Shown here one piece after another: positions 24,925 through 34,015 of a stretch of DNA of 64,000 nucleotides. A program made the position numbers and the translations under genes. The notes beneath the pieces are model-generated. The model was not told where the DNA came from and searched no databases. It saw nothing but the letters and a program-made list of their open reading frames with translations. Source of the stretch: Loktanella sp. (lineage in GTDB: Bacteria; Pseudomonadota; Alphaproteobacteria; Rhodobacterales; Rhodobacteraceae). The stretch covers positions 62,001 to 126,000 of the forward strand of contig JAFPBO010000018.1 of the NCBI GenBank assembly GCA_017390475.1, read 5' to 3'. How positions within the stretch are numbered: the stretch's first letter is position 1; each line of letters starts with the position of its first letter.

Positions 24925-25632
24925 TCAGTTGCGCACGGCCCGCTGGAAAGGTGCCGGATCCCAGCCGCAGGCGAAACCATCGCCATCAGGGTCGATGCCC
25001 AGACGGTCACGCTCTGGCCCGCCGCGTGCGAGAAAATCGCGCTGTGCATCATCGGCTGTGGCATAGGCGGCGCAATTGCGCTGGAACCGCCGTTCTCCGG
25101 ACAGCAAGGACCGGCTGTACCAAGGCTGGCCTTTGACGTTGGGTGCGTTCAGCGCATATTCGACAATATTCGGACCGGTCGCGGCGGGGCGATCCGGCAA
25201 TGGCTGGGGCGCGATCTGTTCGCGTGCTGCAATCTGGGCGGCGCGGCGCTGCGCATCGCTTTCTATGGTCTCGCGCTCTGACACGGCGTCAAAGCTTTGT
25301 TCGTCGGAAATGCCGGTATTGCTGCGGATCTGCCCGGCTGGATTGCCAAGCGGCGACTGCATGCCCGGCGCGGTCATCGGCGCACCGGCGCTGCCGATCC
25401 CTGCGGCTGCCAGGTCGCTGGCTGGGATTGCCCCACCCATGGGCGAGGTCTGCACCGACGGCGGCTGCGTAAAGCCACCAGCCCCGCCTGCCAAAGCCGC
25501 CTCGCGCCGGGCCCGTTCAATCTCAAAGCTGGAGCGATCATCAAAGCCGACCCCGCGCTGGCGGTCAAAATCATTTTGCGCGCAAGCCGCCAAAGCGACC
25601 GCACCCACCAGCATCATCAGTCCGTTTTTCAT
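24925..25632 (-). CDS. Lipoprotein with C-terminal excalibur-like domain
   Basis: From ATG 25632 this is a 235-residue lipoprotein: MKNGLMMLVGAVALAACAQ has a lipobox LAAC. The middle is low-complexity, rich in Ala, Gly, Pro and Ser. The C-terminus has CAAYATADDAQRDFLARGG and IDPDGDGFACGWDPAPF, which resembles an excalibur calcium-binding motif (DxDxDGxxC) with paired cysteines. It is probably attached to the outer membrane facing the periplasm; function unknown. A longer start at 25662 is possible. Its 3' end overlaps the likely N-terminal coding extension of the amidase gene. Confidence 0.75.
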   Translation of the reverse strand: MKNGLMMLVGAVALAACAQNDFDRQRGVGFDDRSSFEIERARREAALAGGAGGFTQPPSVQTSPMGGAIPASDLAAAGIGSAGAPMTAPGMQSPLGNPAGQIRSNTGISDEQSFDAVSERETIESDAQRRAAQIAAREQIAPQPLPDRPAATGPNIVEYALNAPNVKGQPWYSRSLLSGERRFQRNCAAYATADDAQRDFLARGGPERDRLGIDPDGDGFACGWDPAPFQRAVRN

Positions 25633-25672
25633 TCGCAGCACATCCATCTGACTGACCTTCATTTGCTCGAAA

Positions 25673-27154
25673 CTACCACCACTTTGCAGGCTTGGCTATA
25701 AAGCCAGCCGCGTTTTCAAGGCAATAGGCGACATTCAACAACTCCGCTTCTTCCCAGGGCCTGCCGATCAGTTGCAGCCCCAACGGCAACCCCTGTGCGT
25801 CTCGCCCCGTGGGCACCGCGATGCCCGGCAATCCGGCCAGATTCACCGTGACGGTGAACACATCGTTAAGATACATCTTGATCGGATCGGCATTCGCCAT
25901 TTCCCCAAGCCCGAAAGCCGCGGAGGGCGTCGCAGGCGTCAGGATAGCGCCGACACCGGCGGCAAAAGCATCGTCAAAGTCTTTCTTGATCAAGGTCCGC
26001 ACCTTGCGGGCGCGGTTGTAATAGGCGTCATAGAAACCTGCCGACAGCACATAGGTGCCAACCATGACTCGGCGCTGCACCTCTGGCCCGAAACCTTCGG
26101 CCCGGGTTTTCTCGTACATCTCGGTGATGCCATCCCCCGCCGCCAGTTTCGCGCGATGACCAAAGCGCACGCCGTCATAGCGGGCCAGGTTTGACGATGC
26201 CTCGGCCGGTGCAATCACGTAATAGGCTGGCAGCGCATATTTCGTATGTGGCAGGGAGATATCAACGATCTTGGCACCTGCGTCTTTCAGCATGGCGGTG
26301 CCGTCGTCCCAGAGTTTCGCAATCTCTGCAGGCATGCCATCCAGCCGGTATTCGCGCGGGATGCCGATGGTCTTGCCTTTGATGTCACCCGTCAGGGCCG
26401 CCTCGAAATCCGGCACGGCCAGATCGGCGCTGGTGCTGTCCTTGGGGTCATGGCCGCACATCGCCTGCAACATGATGGCGGCATCGCGCACGTCCTTGGT
26501 CATCGGCCCCGCCTGATCGAGCGACGACGCGAAGGCGACAATGCCCCAGCGCGACACGCGGCCATAGGTGGGTTTCATGCCCGTGATGCCGGTAAACGCG
26601 GCAGGCTGGCGGATCGACCCACCCGTATCGGTGCCGGTCGCGGCAAGACAGAGATCAGCAGCGACAGCGCTGGCGGAACCACCGGAGGAACCCCCGGGTG
26701 TCAGGTCGCGATCATCGACTTTCCACGGGTTGATCGCATTGCCATAGACGGATGTTTCATTGGACGAGCCCATCGCGAATTCATCCATGTTCAGCTTGCC
26801 CAGCATCACGGCACCAGCGTCAAACAATTGGCTGGTGACGGTGGATTCGTATTCGGGCTTGAACCCTTCCAGGATGCCCGATGCGGCCTGCGATGGTACG
26901 CCCTTCGTACAGAACAGATCCTTGATCCCGAGAGGGATGCCACACATCGCGGGCGCATCGCCGGATTTGATCCGCGCATCGGCCGCCTGTGCCTGCGCCA
27001 GCGCGATCTCGGGCGTTTTGTGGACGAAAGCACCCAAGGCATCGGCCCCGTCGATGGCGGTCAGACAGGCCTGCGTGATCTCGGTGCTGGTGGTATCGCC
27101 CTTGCGCATGGCGTCGCGGGCAGCGGCGATTGTCAGTTTTCTCAGTTCGGACAT
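25673..27154 (-). CDS. gatA: Asp-tRNA(Asn)/Glu-tRNA(Gln) amidotransferase subunit A
   Basis: A 493-residue amidase-signature enzyme. [22 protein letters not shown] holds the catalytic cis-Ser and the Ser nucleophile region, with [19 protein letters not shown] following; the catalytic Lys is in [10 protein letters not shown] (about residue 75). GatA produces ammonia from glutamine for transamidation of mischarged tRNA. It is coupled to gatC by a TGATG overlap. gatB is not in the window. Presence of GatCAB suggests the organism makes Gln-tRNA (and perhaps Asn-tRNA) indirectly. Confidence 0.96.
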   Translation of the reverse strand: MSELRKLTIAAARDAMRKGDTTSTEITQACLTAIDGADALGAFVHKTPEIALAQAQAADARIKSGDAPAMCGIPLGIKDLFCTKGVPSQAASGILEGFKPEYESTVTSQLFDAGAVMLGKLNMDEFAMGSSNETSVYGNAINPWKVDDRDLTPGGSSGGSASAVAADLCLAATGTDTGGSIRQPAAFTGITGMKPTYGRVSRWGIVAFASSLDQAGPMTKDVRDAAIMLQAMCGHDPKDSTSADLAVPDFEAALTGDIKGKTIGIPREYRLDGMPAEIAKLWDDGTAMLKDAGAKIVDISLPHTKYALPAYYVIAPAEASSNLARYDGVRFGHRAKLAAGDGITEMYEKTRAEGFGPEVQRRVMVGTYVLSAGFYDAYYNRARKVRTLIKKDFDDAFAAGVGAILTPATPSAAFGLGEMANADPIKMYLNDVFTVTVNLAGLPGIAVPTGRDAQGLPLGLQLIGRPWEEAELLNVAYCLENAAGFIAKPAKWW

Positions 27155-27441
27155 TATTCAACCACCTTTGGCACGGCAAAAAAGCCTTCACGCGCATCGG
27201 GCGCATTTTTCAGAACGGCGGCCTGCTGGCTCCCGTCGGTTACGACATCGGCGCGGCGTTTGAGACGTTGCGGGGTGACGGATGTCATCGGCTCAACACC
27301 GTCAACATCGACCTCGTTCAATTGTTCGATAAAACCAAGGATGGCGTTGAATTCACCTGCAAGCGCGGGCAGCGCTTCCTCGGCCACTTCGATCCGGGCG
27401 AGTTTCGCCACGCGGCGGGCGGTTTCGGTGTCAATCGACAT
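27154..27441 (-). CDS. gatC: Asp-tRNA(Asn)/Glu-tRNA(Gln) amidotransferase subunit C
   Basis: A 95-residue protein beginning [19 protein letters not shown] and ending with the conserved [17 protein letters not shown]. This is the standard GatC length and motif set. GatC wraps around the GatA-GatB interface and stabilises the complex. It is upstream of gatA in the same operon, the usual order. Confidence 0.96.
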   Translation of the reverse strand: MSIDTETARRVAKLARIEVAEEALPALAGEFNAILGFIEQLNEVDVDGVEPMTSVTPQRLKRRADVVTDGSQQAAVLKNAPDAREGFFAVPKVVE

Positions 27442-27473
27442 GGGGGTTTCTCCGGTTCATCTGCGGTTTGCGT

Positions 27474-28127
27474 TTAGCGCCCCCGCGCGGCACCCGCAAG
27501 CATGTGGCGGCAGTAAACGAGGATCATATAGCCCAGCATCACCCCGTTGAAGATGTGCCACAGAAAATGCGTGCCAATGGGCAGCACATGGCAAAGCGTT
27601 TCATCAAGGGATCGCGCAGTGATTGAAAGGGCCAGGATGGTGGCACCTGTCAGGAAACCCTGGCGGATGCCGGGTGTGTTGTGCAGGGCCAGACCGTAGC
27701 CTGTGAGCAGGATCGGAACGGTCCAATAGAAGCCCGAGATGCCGAAGAACGGCAGCCAGTTGATCACCGGCACGACTATGGCGGCGAAAGGGAAAAACAG
27801 CGCCGTTGCGGCCAAGGCCTTCCAGAACCCCAGCCCGATGATGTCGCGATGCACCGCAAAAAGGTAAAGCAGGATGAAAGCCCCGATGGGGGCCACATCC
27901 AGCAGCGCCGCCCAAGGCGTGGCAAAAGTGTGAAACAGAAAGCTGCCGACGCCGATGATGAACAGGATTGCGGTCAGCGTCTGCGCCAAAGGCAGGCCTT
28001 TGGTGCGCGGCCAGACCCAGATGGCGGCGATGATGAAGGCGAGGTTGGTGATCGCATTGATCGGCTCGGACCAGAAGCTGGGGTCGAGGCGTTCGCAATA
28101 GGCGTTGATGGGGCTGTTCCAGTCCAT
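27474..28127 (-). CDS. Ceramidase/CREST-family membrane protein
   Basis: A 217-residue protein with about seven membrane segments. It carries the three conserved motifs of the CREST hydrolase superfamily: ERLDPSFWSEPINAITNLAF near the N-terminus (acidic and Ser residues), GSFLFHTFAT (first His), and GTHFLWHIFNG near the C-terminus (two further His). These residues form the zinc site in alkaline ceramidases and PAQR receptors. Bacterial members are widespread; the substrate, probably a lipid amide, is not known. It lies 32 bp downstream in the opposite reading sense of gatC transcription start, so it is a separate unit. Confidence 0.8.
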   Translation of the reverse strand: MDWNSPINAYCERLDPSFWSEPINAITNLAFIIAAIWVWPRTKGLPLAQTLTAILFIIGVGSFLFHTFATPWAALLDVAPIGAFILLYLFAVHRDIIGLGFWKALAATALFFPFAAIVVPVINWLPFFGISGFYWTVPILLTGYGLALHNTPGIRQGFLTGATILALSITARSLDETLCHVLPIGTHFLWHIFNGVMLGYMILVYCRHMLAGAARGR

Positions 28128-28179
28128 GGGTTTGCCTTTTGGTGATGGGAAGAAAAACTTTTAGGCGCGCCGCGCGGGA

Positions 28180-28199
28180 GTACTTTTGGAAAAAAGAAG
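28180..28199 (+). repeat. 20-bp copy of an intergenic repeat (also at 41822-41841)
   Basis: GTACTTTTGGAAAAAAGAAG here matches GTATTTTTGGAAAAAAGAAG at 41822-41841 in 19 of 20 positions. Both are intergenic and both follow GC-rich inverted sequence. It lies in the 78-bp gap between tadA and the ceramidase-like gene. Role unknown; it may be a dispersed transcription-termination or REP-like element. Confidence 0.6.
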
Positions 28200-28205
28200 A
28201 TGTGG

Positions 28206-28652
28206 TCAGCGCCGATGCGTAAAGAAATCACGTAACAGCTGTTCGGCGGCATTGGCGTGAATGCCGTCATAAACCTCGGGCCTGTGATGGCATTGCGGAT
28301 GGCTGTAGATGCGCGGGCCTTGCGCCACGCCGCCCGATTTGGGGTCAGCGGCACCGTAATAGAGCCGCGCGATGCGGGCATTGCTGATCGCGGCGGCGCA
28401 CATCGGGCAAGGCTCTAAGGTCACATAGAGATCGCAGCCGGTCAGGCGTTCCTGACCCAGCGCAGCGCAGGCGGCGCGGATCGCCAGCATTTCGGCATGG
28501 GCGGTGGGGTCGTTCAATTCGCGTGTGCGGTTGCCGGCCTGCGCGACGACGTGGCCGTCGCGGGTGATCACGGCACCGACCGGCACCTCGCCCCTGTCGG
28601 CGGCGGCGCGCGCCTCTGTCAGGGCGAGATCCATATGTGAGCGAAAAACCAT
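28206..28652 (-). CDS. tadA: tRNA-specific adenosine deaminase
   Basis: From ATG 28652 the product is 148 residues. It has the deaminase zinc site HAEM (His plus catalytic Glu) and PCPMCAAAI (two Cys), with DLYVTLEPCPMC as the typical context. TadA converts A34 to inosine in tRNA-Arg(ACG), allowing it to read CGU, CGC and CGA. The frame is open 12 codons further upstream, but the family starts near here. It is divergent from the pseudouridine synthase gene. Confidence 0.93.
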   Translation of the reverse strand: MVFRSHMDLALTEARAAADRGEVPVGAVITRDGHVVAQAGNRTRELNDPTAHAEMLAIRAACAALGQERLTGCDLYVTLEPCPMCAAAISNARIARLYYGAADPKSGGVAQGPRIYSHPQCHHRPEVYDGIHANAAEQLLRDFFTHRR

Positions 28653-28706
28653 TCTGCTGTGATGCAACGCGCGCGCTATCTCTGGCAAGGGCGGATCAAA
28701 GGCGCT

Positions 28707-29537
28707 ATGGCATCAGACATGAGCAATGAACCCTCCCCCGGCGACCGGATCGCCAAAGTCCTGTCGCGCGCCGGTATCGCGAGCCGCCGTGATGCCGAAC
28801 GCATGATTAGCGAAGGCCGCGTCAGCGTGAACGGCAAAGTCATTACCAGCCCCGCACTGAATGTGACCGAATCTGACCGCATCGTCGTCGACGGCAAGGC
28901 CGTGCGCGCACCCGAACCGCCACGGATCTGGCTGTATCACAAACCTGCCGGGTTGGTGACGACTGAGCGGGATGAGAAAGATCGTCCGACGGTTTTTGCC
29001 TCCTTGCCCGAAGATATGCCACGGGTGATGTCGGTCGGGCGTCTCGACCTCAATTCCGAAGGTCTGCTGCTCTTGACCAATGACGGCGGCGTCAAGCGGC
29101 GGCTGGAATTGCCCAGCACCGGCTGGCTGCGCCGTTACCGCGTGCGGATCAACGGATCGGTCAGCGAGGCGCGGCTGGACCAGCTGCGCGCCGGGATCAC
29201 CGTGGACGGTCTGCGCTATCAGCCGATGATCGTGACTTTTGACCGACAGCAAGGCGCCAATGCCTGGCTGACCGTCAGCCTGCGCGAAGGCAAGAACCGC
29301 GAAATCCGCCGCGCGATGGAGGCAATCGGCGTCACCGTGAACCGGCTGATCCGGGTCAGCTATGGCCCGTTCCAGCTGGGCAATCTGGAACAAGGTGCCG
29401 TGGAAGAGGTCAAGGGCCGCGTCGTGCGCGATCAATTGGGCCTGATGGACAAGGACCTGGGCAAGGATGACAGCAAACCCACGCGGGTCCGCCGCCCTGT
29501 CAACCGCCCGGTTGCAGGTAAAAAGCGACCCGGCTGA
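28707..29537 (+). CDS. rluB: 23S rRNA pseudouridine synthase, RluB family
   Basis: A 276-residue protein with an N-terminal S4 RNA-binding domain (DRIAKVLSRAGIASRRDAER) and the RsuA/RluB catalytic motif GRLDLNSEGLLLLTND with the catalytic Asp. YHKPAGLVTT precedes it and EGKNREIRRAM follows, as in the family. It probably makes pseudouridine 2605 of 23S rRNA (E. coli numbering). The start is uncertain: ATGs lie at 28662, 28707 and 28719; 28707 has AAAGG 4 nt upstream. The basic C-terminal tail is species-specific. Confidence 0.9.
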   Translation: MASDMSNEPSPGDRIAKVLSRAGIASRRDAERMISEGRVSVNGKVITSPALNVTESDRIVVDGKAVRAPEPPRIWLYHKPAGLVTTERDEKDRPTVFASLPEDMPRVMSVGRLDLNSEGLLLLTNDGGVKRRLELPSTGWLRRYRVRINGSVSEARLDQLRAGITVDGLRYQPMIVTFDRQQGANAWLTVSLREGKNREIRRAMEAIGVTVNRLIRVSYGPFQLGNLEQGAVEEVKGRVVRDQLGLMDKDLGKDDSKPTRVRRPVNRPVAGKKRPG

Positions 29538-29627
29538 TCCTTTCTTGCAGGGTTTTCGTGCAAAACTCTCGCAAATCTTTGTGATGCTCCTTATCTGGAG
29601 AAGGAACTAAAGCGGAGACCCGGAGCC

Positions 29628-29831
29628 ATGTTGCGTATCATCCTGCTGGTGATGTTTGTTTCCGTCATCGCGGTCGGATTTCTGGCTGTTATGGGAACAT
29701 TGCGCGCCATCACCGGCCCTGCTGCGGAAAAGGATGAAGAACCAATGCCTGCCCCCTTTCGACGGATTTCCTACACTGTGTTGATCGTCTTGATGTTTGG
29801 CGTGACCACTGGCTGGCTTGGGGCATCCTGA
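29628..29831 (+). CDS. Small two-segment membrane protein at the head of the XpaC-TelA operon
   Basis: A 67-residue protein with two hydrophobic helices: residues 2-28 (ILLVMFVSVIAVGFLAVMG region) and 48-64 (SYTVLIVLMFGVTTGW), joined by a charged loop AAEKDEEPMPAP. No family is recognised. Its stop overlaps the ATG of the XpaC-like gene by TGATG, so it is co-translated with it. A 90-bp gap upstream should hold the operon promoter, and it contains GTTTT-N5-AAAAC at 29552-29566. Confidence 0.75.
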   Translation: MLRIILLVMFVSVIAVGFLAVMGTLRAITGPAAEKDEEPMPAPFRRISYTVLIVLMFGVTTGWLGAS

Positions 29832-30730
29832 TGGCCCGCAAATTCGGCGGTAAATTCAGCCCCGGCGGGGCAGCAACCGATCCGCGTGAGGCAGCGGTTG
29901 ATCCCGCGCGGCTCAAGAAGGCAGGATCGCGCGGTCGTCTTCTTTACATCCCAGCGGTTGTGCTGGTTTTCACCTCGCTCAATGCTGGACCGCAGGTGCT
30001 GGTCACCGCGCTGGCCGGCGCTGGCGTGCTGACTTTGGCCGCCTGGCTGCTGCAGGAAGGTCTGCGGGCAGAAGCGGCCTATGACGCGCGCAAGATTGCG
30101 CGCTGCCCGGCCCTGCCGCGCAAGATGCTGGCATCCGCCTTGACAGGAATCGGTGTGGCGATTGCCGCCTATACCGGTGACAGTGGGCTGGTCGGATCCG
30201 CGCTCTATGGTATTGCGGCGCTGGCCTTGCATGTCGCGGCCTTTGGCATTGACCCCTTGGCCGACAAAAAGGTCGCCGGCCTGGACCGTTTCCAACAGGA
30301 CCGTGTCGCCCGGGTCGTGGATGAGGCCGAGGCGTATCTGACCGATATGGCGGCGCAGATTGCCAGCCTGAAGGATCGTCGCCTGATTGAAAGGGTATCG
30401 GGATTTCAGCGGGTGGCGCGCCGGATGATCGCTACGGTAGAACAGGACCCCCGCGACCTGTCCGGCATCCGCCGCTACCTGGGGGTCTATCTGATGGGCG
30501 CACGCGATGCGACGGCCAAATTTGTCGATCTTTACCGGCGAGGCAGCAATGCCGAAGCGCGCGAGAAATACGAATCGTTGCTGGACGATCTCGAAGAAAA
30601 CTTTGCTGCTCGCACCGAAAAGATGCTGGTGGATGACCGCTCTGACATGGATATTGAAATCAACGTGCTGCGCGACCGTTTGCAGCGTGAAGGCGTGAGC
30701 CTGAAAATGAAAGGGAATGAAGATGTCTGA
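29831..30730 (+). CDS. XpaC-like (5-bromo-4-chloroindolyl phosphate hydrolysis family) protein
   Basis: A 299-residue protein. The N-terminus is basic, followed by four hydrophobic stretches (about residues 36-75 and 100-140). The soluble C-terminal half is helical and charged, with RFQQDRVARVVDEAEAYL and DRRLIERVSGFQRVARRMI. This layout and its position right before telA match the XpaC/YceG family. Despite the family name no phosphatase activity is established. In Bacillus and other bacteria XpaC and TelA are neighbours and occur with tellurite or envelope-stress genes. Overlaps telA by 8 nt. Confidence 0.8.
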   Translation: MARKFGGKFSPGGAATDPREAAVDPARLKKAGSRGRLLYIPAVVLVFTSLNAGPQVLVTALAGAGVLTLAAWLLQEGLRAEAAYDARKIARCPALPRKMLASALTGIGVAIAAYTGDSGLVGSALYGIAALALHVAAFGIDPLADKKVAGLDRFQQDRVARVVDEAEAYLTDMAAQIASLKDRRLIERVSGFQRVARRMIATVEQDPRDLSGIRRYLGVYLMGARDATAKFVDLYRRGSNAEAREKYESLLDDLEENFAARTEKMLVDDRSDMDIEINVLRDRLQREGVSLKMKGNEDV

Positions 30731-31916
30731 CTCTACCCGCCAGAAAGCAACCGAAGCCTTGGCCGACGTCGAGAAAGTGACAAACACCGTGCTTCCTGAC
30801 CCCTCGCGCGAGCTTGTGGCGCTGGAAAGTGCCGATGCGCCGACCAGCGCAGAAATCACCCGGCGGATGGCGGAAATCAACATCAGCGAAACCAATTCCA
30901 TCGTGTCGTTCGGGTCCTCCGCGCAGGCCGAATTGCAGGTGATCAGCCAAAGCATGCTGGCCGGTGTGCGCAACAAGGATGTAGGACCGGCGGGCGACAG
31001 CCTGCGCGGGATCGTGACAACGATCCGTGGATTTTCAATCTCGGAACTTGATGTGCGCCGTGACCGCAGCTGGTGGGAAAAACTGCTGGGCCGCGCGGCG
31101 CCGATGGCGAAATTCACCGCCCGGTTTGAAGAGGTGCAGGGCCAGATCGACCGTATCACCGACGATCTGCTGAAACACGAACATGTGCTGCTAAAGGATA
31201 TCGAAAGCCTCGATATGCTGTATGAAAAGACTCTGCAATTCTATGATGAACTGGGGCTTTATATCGCAGCAGGCGAGGCGAAGATCGCCGAACTGGACAA
31301 AACCACCATCCCCGCGAAAGAGGCCGAGGTACAGGCCGCGCCAGAGGATGCTGCCGTCATGAAAGCGCAGGAACTGCGCGATCTGCGTTCTGCCCGCGAT
31401 GATCTGGAACGCCGGGTGCACGACCTGAAGTTGACGCGTCAGGTGACGATGCAATCGCTGCCCTCGATCCGGCTGGTGCAGGAAAACGACAAATCCTTAG
31501 TGACCAAAATCAATTCGACCTTGGTCAACACCGTGCCTTTGTGGGAAACGCAACTGGCGCAGGCCGTCACCATTCAGCGGTCATCCGAAGCCGCCCATGC
31601 CGTGCGCGCCGCCAATGACCTGACCAACGAACTGCTGACCGCCAATGCGCAGAACCTGCGCGACGCGAACAAGGTGATCCGCACCGAAATGGAACGCGGC
31701 GTGTTTGACATCAATGCAGTGAAGGCGGCGAATGCCAATCTGATCGCCACGATCAACGAAAGCCTTGAGATCGCAGATGAAGGCAAGCGTAAACGCGCCG
31801 AAGCCGAGATCGAGATACAGAAGATGGAACAGGAACTGAAACAGACCCTGTCCGCCGCCAAGTCGCGCAAGACCGGCACCGGCGAGGTGATCGGCACCGC
31901 AGCAGGCGTGGAATAG
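30723..31916 (+). CDS. telA: TelA-family toxic anion resistance protein
   Basis: A 397-residue, mostly helical protein with the TelA pattern: an N-terminal part, then WWEKLLGRAAPMAKFTARFEEVQGQIDRI, a coiled-coil region, and LTRQVTMQSLPSIRLVQENDKSLVTKINSTL near residue 240, followed by a long C-terminal coiled coil. The second ATG (30723) has AAGGG 7 nt upstream and is preferred over 30717. Family members affect resistance to tellurite and cell-wall antibiotics; the mechanism is unknown. Genes on both sides are co-directional and close. Confidence 0.9.
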   Translation: MSDSTRQKATEALADVEKVTNTVLPDPSRELVALESADAPTSAEITRRMAEINISETNSIVSFGSSAQAELQVISQSMLAGVRNKDVGPAGDSLRGIVTTIRGFSISELDVRRDRSWWEKLLGRAAPMAKFTARFEEVQGQIDRITDDLLKHEHVLLKDIESLDMLYEKTLQFYDELGLYIAAGEAKIAELDKTTIPAKEAEVQAAPEDAAVMKAQELRDLRSARDDLERRVHDLKLTRQVTMQSLPSIRLVQENDKSLVTKINSTLVNTVPLWETQLAQAVTIQRSSEAAHAVRAANDLTNELLTANAQNLRDANKVIRTEMERGVFDINAVKAANANLIATINESLEIADEGKRKRAEAEIEIQKMEQELKQTLSAAKSRKTGTGEVIGTAAGVE

Positions 31917-31924
31917 GACAGCAT

Positions 31925-32887
31925 ATGGCGGGTCAGTCGTCGCTTTCTGTGGCACTTGCCATGGTGGCAGGGCTTCTGGCGGGATGCGACACTGCATCCC
32001 CGCCCGAAGATGTCGTGCCCCCGCCGGACATGCGTGCCGCGCCTGCTGTGCCTGATCTGCCCCTTGTGACCGAACCCAGTGCCGCCAGCCGCGAACTGGC
32101 TGCCCATTATGCCCGTCTGCAAAACCAGATGCTGACGCAGAACCTGCTACGCAGCGATGGTGGCGGGACGGACACACCGTTTACCGACACAATGCTGGCG
32201 CGCAATTTCGTCCAGATCGCCTTGGCGACCGAATATCAGGACAACAGCGATTTTCTGGTGCAGCGGCCCAGCCAGTCAGTACTGCACCGTTGGGACAAAC
32301 CGATCCGGATGAATGTCGTCTTTAGCGACACCGTTCCTTTGGCGCGACGCGATCAGGACCGCACCTCTGTCAGCGCTTTTGCCGCCCGCCTGTCGCGGCT
32401 GACCGGCGTGCCGATCAGGCAAAGCGATGATAACGCAAATTTCCACGTGTTGTTTCTGGATGAAGACGACAGGCGCGGTGCCGCTGCCCGGCTGCGCGCG
32501 CTCGCACCCGGTATTTCAGAGGCGTCACTGCGCGGCATCGTCAACCTGCCCCGCGAGCAGCTATGCCTTGTCGCCGCTGTCTTTGAACCGGGCCGGCCGG
32601 TTTACGCGCAGGCGGTGGTCGTGATCCGCGCCGAACACCCCAGCCTGATCCGCACGGCCTGTATCCACGAAGAGCTGGCCCAAGGCATGGGTCTGGCCAA
32701 TGACAGCGATGCGGCCCGGCCGTCCATCTTTAACGACAGCGAGGAATTCGCCTTGCTGACTCGGCATGATGAATTACTCTTGCGCATGCTGTACGATCCG
32801 CGCCTGCAACCCGGCATGGACCCCGCCATAGCCACCCCGATCGTGCGACAGATCGCGCGGGAATTATTGGCCCAAGGGTCCAGCTAA
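31925..32887 (+). CDS. DUF2927 lipoprotein
   Basis: A 320-residue protein with a lipoprotein signal (VAGLLAGCD). After a Pro-rich spacer, the main domain has RNFVQIALATEYQ, KWDKPIRMNVVFSDT-like sequence, and CIHEELAQGMGLANDSD near residue 250. The last resembles a metallopeptidase HExxxGxxx helix with Glu after His; the family is DUF2927 and is common in Rhodobacteraceae. It would face the periplasm, giving this operon an envelope component. Peptidase activity is only suggested by this motif. It starts 8 bp after telA. Confidence 0.82.
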   Translation: MAGQSSLSVALAMVAGLLAGCDTASPPEDVVPPPDMRAAPAVPDLPLVTEPSAASRELAAHYARLQNQMLTQNLLRSDGGGTDTPFTDTMLARNFVQIALATEYQDNSDFLVQRPSQSVLHRWDKPIRMNVVFSDTVPLARRDQDRTSVSAFAARLSRLTGVPIRQSDDNANFHVLFLDEDDRRGAAARLRALAPGISEASLRGIVNLPREQLCLVAAVFEPGRPVYAQAVVVIRAEHPSLIRTACIHEELAQGMGLANDSDAARPSIFNDSEEFALLTRHDELLLRMLYDPRLQPGMDPAIATPIVRQIARELLAQGSS

Positions 32888-32914
32888 GTTACCACCCACC
32901 GAAGGAGACTGCCC

Positions 32915-34015
32915 ATGTCCATCTTCAACTTCTTGTCCGGCCAGTTCATCGACGTCATCCACTGGACCGACAACACCCGCGACACGATGGTCTGGCGGTT
33001 CGAGCGTCATGGCCATGAGATCAAATATGGCGCAAAACTGACTGTCCGCGAAGGTCAGGCGGCAGTTTTCGTGCATGAAGGTCAATTGGCCGATGTGTTC
33101 ACACCCGGCCTATACATGTTGGAAACCAACAACATGCCGGTGATGACAACCTTGCAGCACTGGGATCATGGGTTCAAAAGCCCGTTCAAATCCGAAGTGT
33201 ATTTTGTCAACACAACCCGGTTCGGCAACCTCAAATGGGGGACTAAGAACCCGATCATGCTGCGTGATCCGGAATTCGGCCCGACCCGCCTGCGTGCATT
33301 CGGCACCTATACAGTGCGGGTGACCGATCCGGCGGTGTTCCTGCGGGAAATCGTTGGCACTGACGGCGATTTTACGATGGATGAGATCAGCTATCAGATC
33401 CGCAATATCATCGTGCAGGAATTCAGCCGCGCGCTGGCGGCATCGGGTATTCCTGCGCTTGATATGGCGGCAAATACTGGCGATCTGGGCAAATTGGTCG
33501 CCGAAGCTATTGATCCGACGCTGAAAAACTACGGTCTGTCGCTGCCGGAGCTTTATGTCGAAAACATCAGCCTGCCGCCTGCGGTGGAAAAGGCATTGGA
33601 TACACGCACCTCGCGCGGGATTGCGGGCAATCTGGATGAACATCTGAAATACAAGGCAGCCGAGGCTATGGCCGCCGAAGGATCAGCCGCGGGGCAAGCC
33701 ATGGGGATGGGCATGGGTGCCGGTCTGGGGATGCAGATGGGTCATGCGATGGGGCCTTGGGGGCCTGTCACGCAACCACAAGCTGCTGCCGCACCACCGC
33801 CGCCGCCTGTCGAACATGTCTGGCATATCGCGGAAAATGGTCAGGTCTCGGGTCCGTTTTCCAAGGCCTCGATGGGCCGCAAGGTGACTGACGGCACCTT
33901 GACCCGTGCCAGTATGGTGTGGACCCAGGGTCAGGATGGCTGGATGGCGGCAGAGGATGTGACCGAACTGGCGCATCTGTTCACCGTGATGCCGCCACCG
34001 CCCCCCGGCTCATGA
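32915..34015 (+). CDS. SPFH-domain protein with C-terminal GYF_2 domain (YdjI-like)
   Basis: A 366-residue protein. Residues about 15-250 match the YdjI/virion-core SPFH family (IDVIHWTDNTRDTMVWRF, GAKLTVREGQAAVFVHEG, FTPGLYMLETNNMP). A Gly/Met-rich linker (about 255-285) leads to a GYF_2-like domain starting at VWHIAENGQVSGPFSK with WTQGQDGWMAAED. SPFH proteins form membrane-associated scaffolds; in Bacillus YdjI works with YdjG and YdjH to recruit PspA to stressed membranes. It overlaps the next gene by ATGA. Confidence 0.88.
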   Translation: MSIFNFLSGQFIDVIHWTDNTRDTMVWRFERHGHEIKYGAKLTVREGQAAVFVHEGQLADVFTPGLYMLETNNMPVMTTLQHWDHGFKSPFKSEVYFVNTTRFGNLKWGTKNPIMLRDPEFGPTRLRAFGTYTVRVTDPAVFLREIVGTDGDFTMDEISYQIRNIIVQEFSRALAASGIPALDMAANTGDLGKLVAEAIDPTLKNYGLSLPELYVENISLPPAVEKALDTRTSRGIAGNLDEHLKYKAAEAMAAEGSAAGQAMGMGMGAGLGMQMGHAMGPWGPVTQPQAAAAPPPPPVEHVWHIAENGQVSGPFSKASMGRKVTDGTLTRASMVWTQGQDGWMAAEDVTELAHLFTVMPPPPPGS

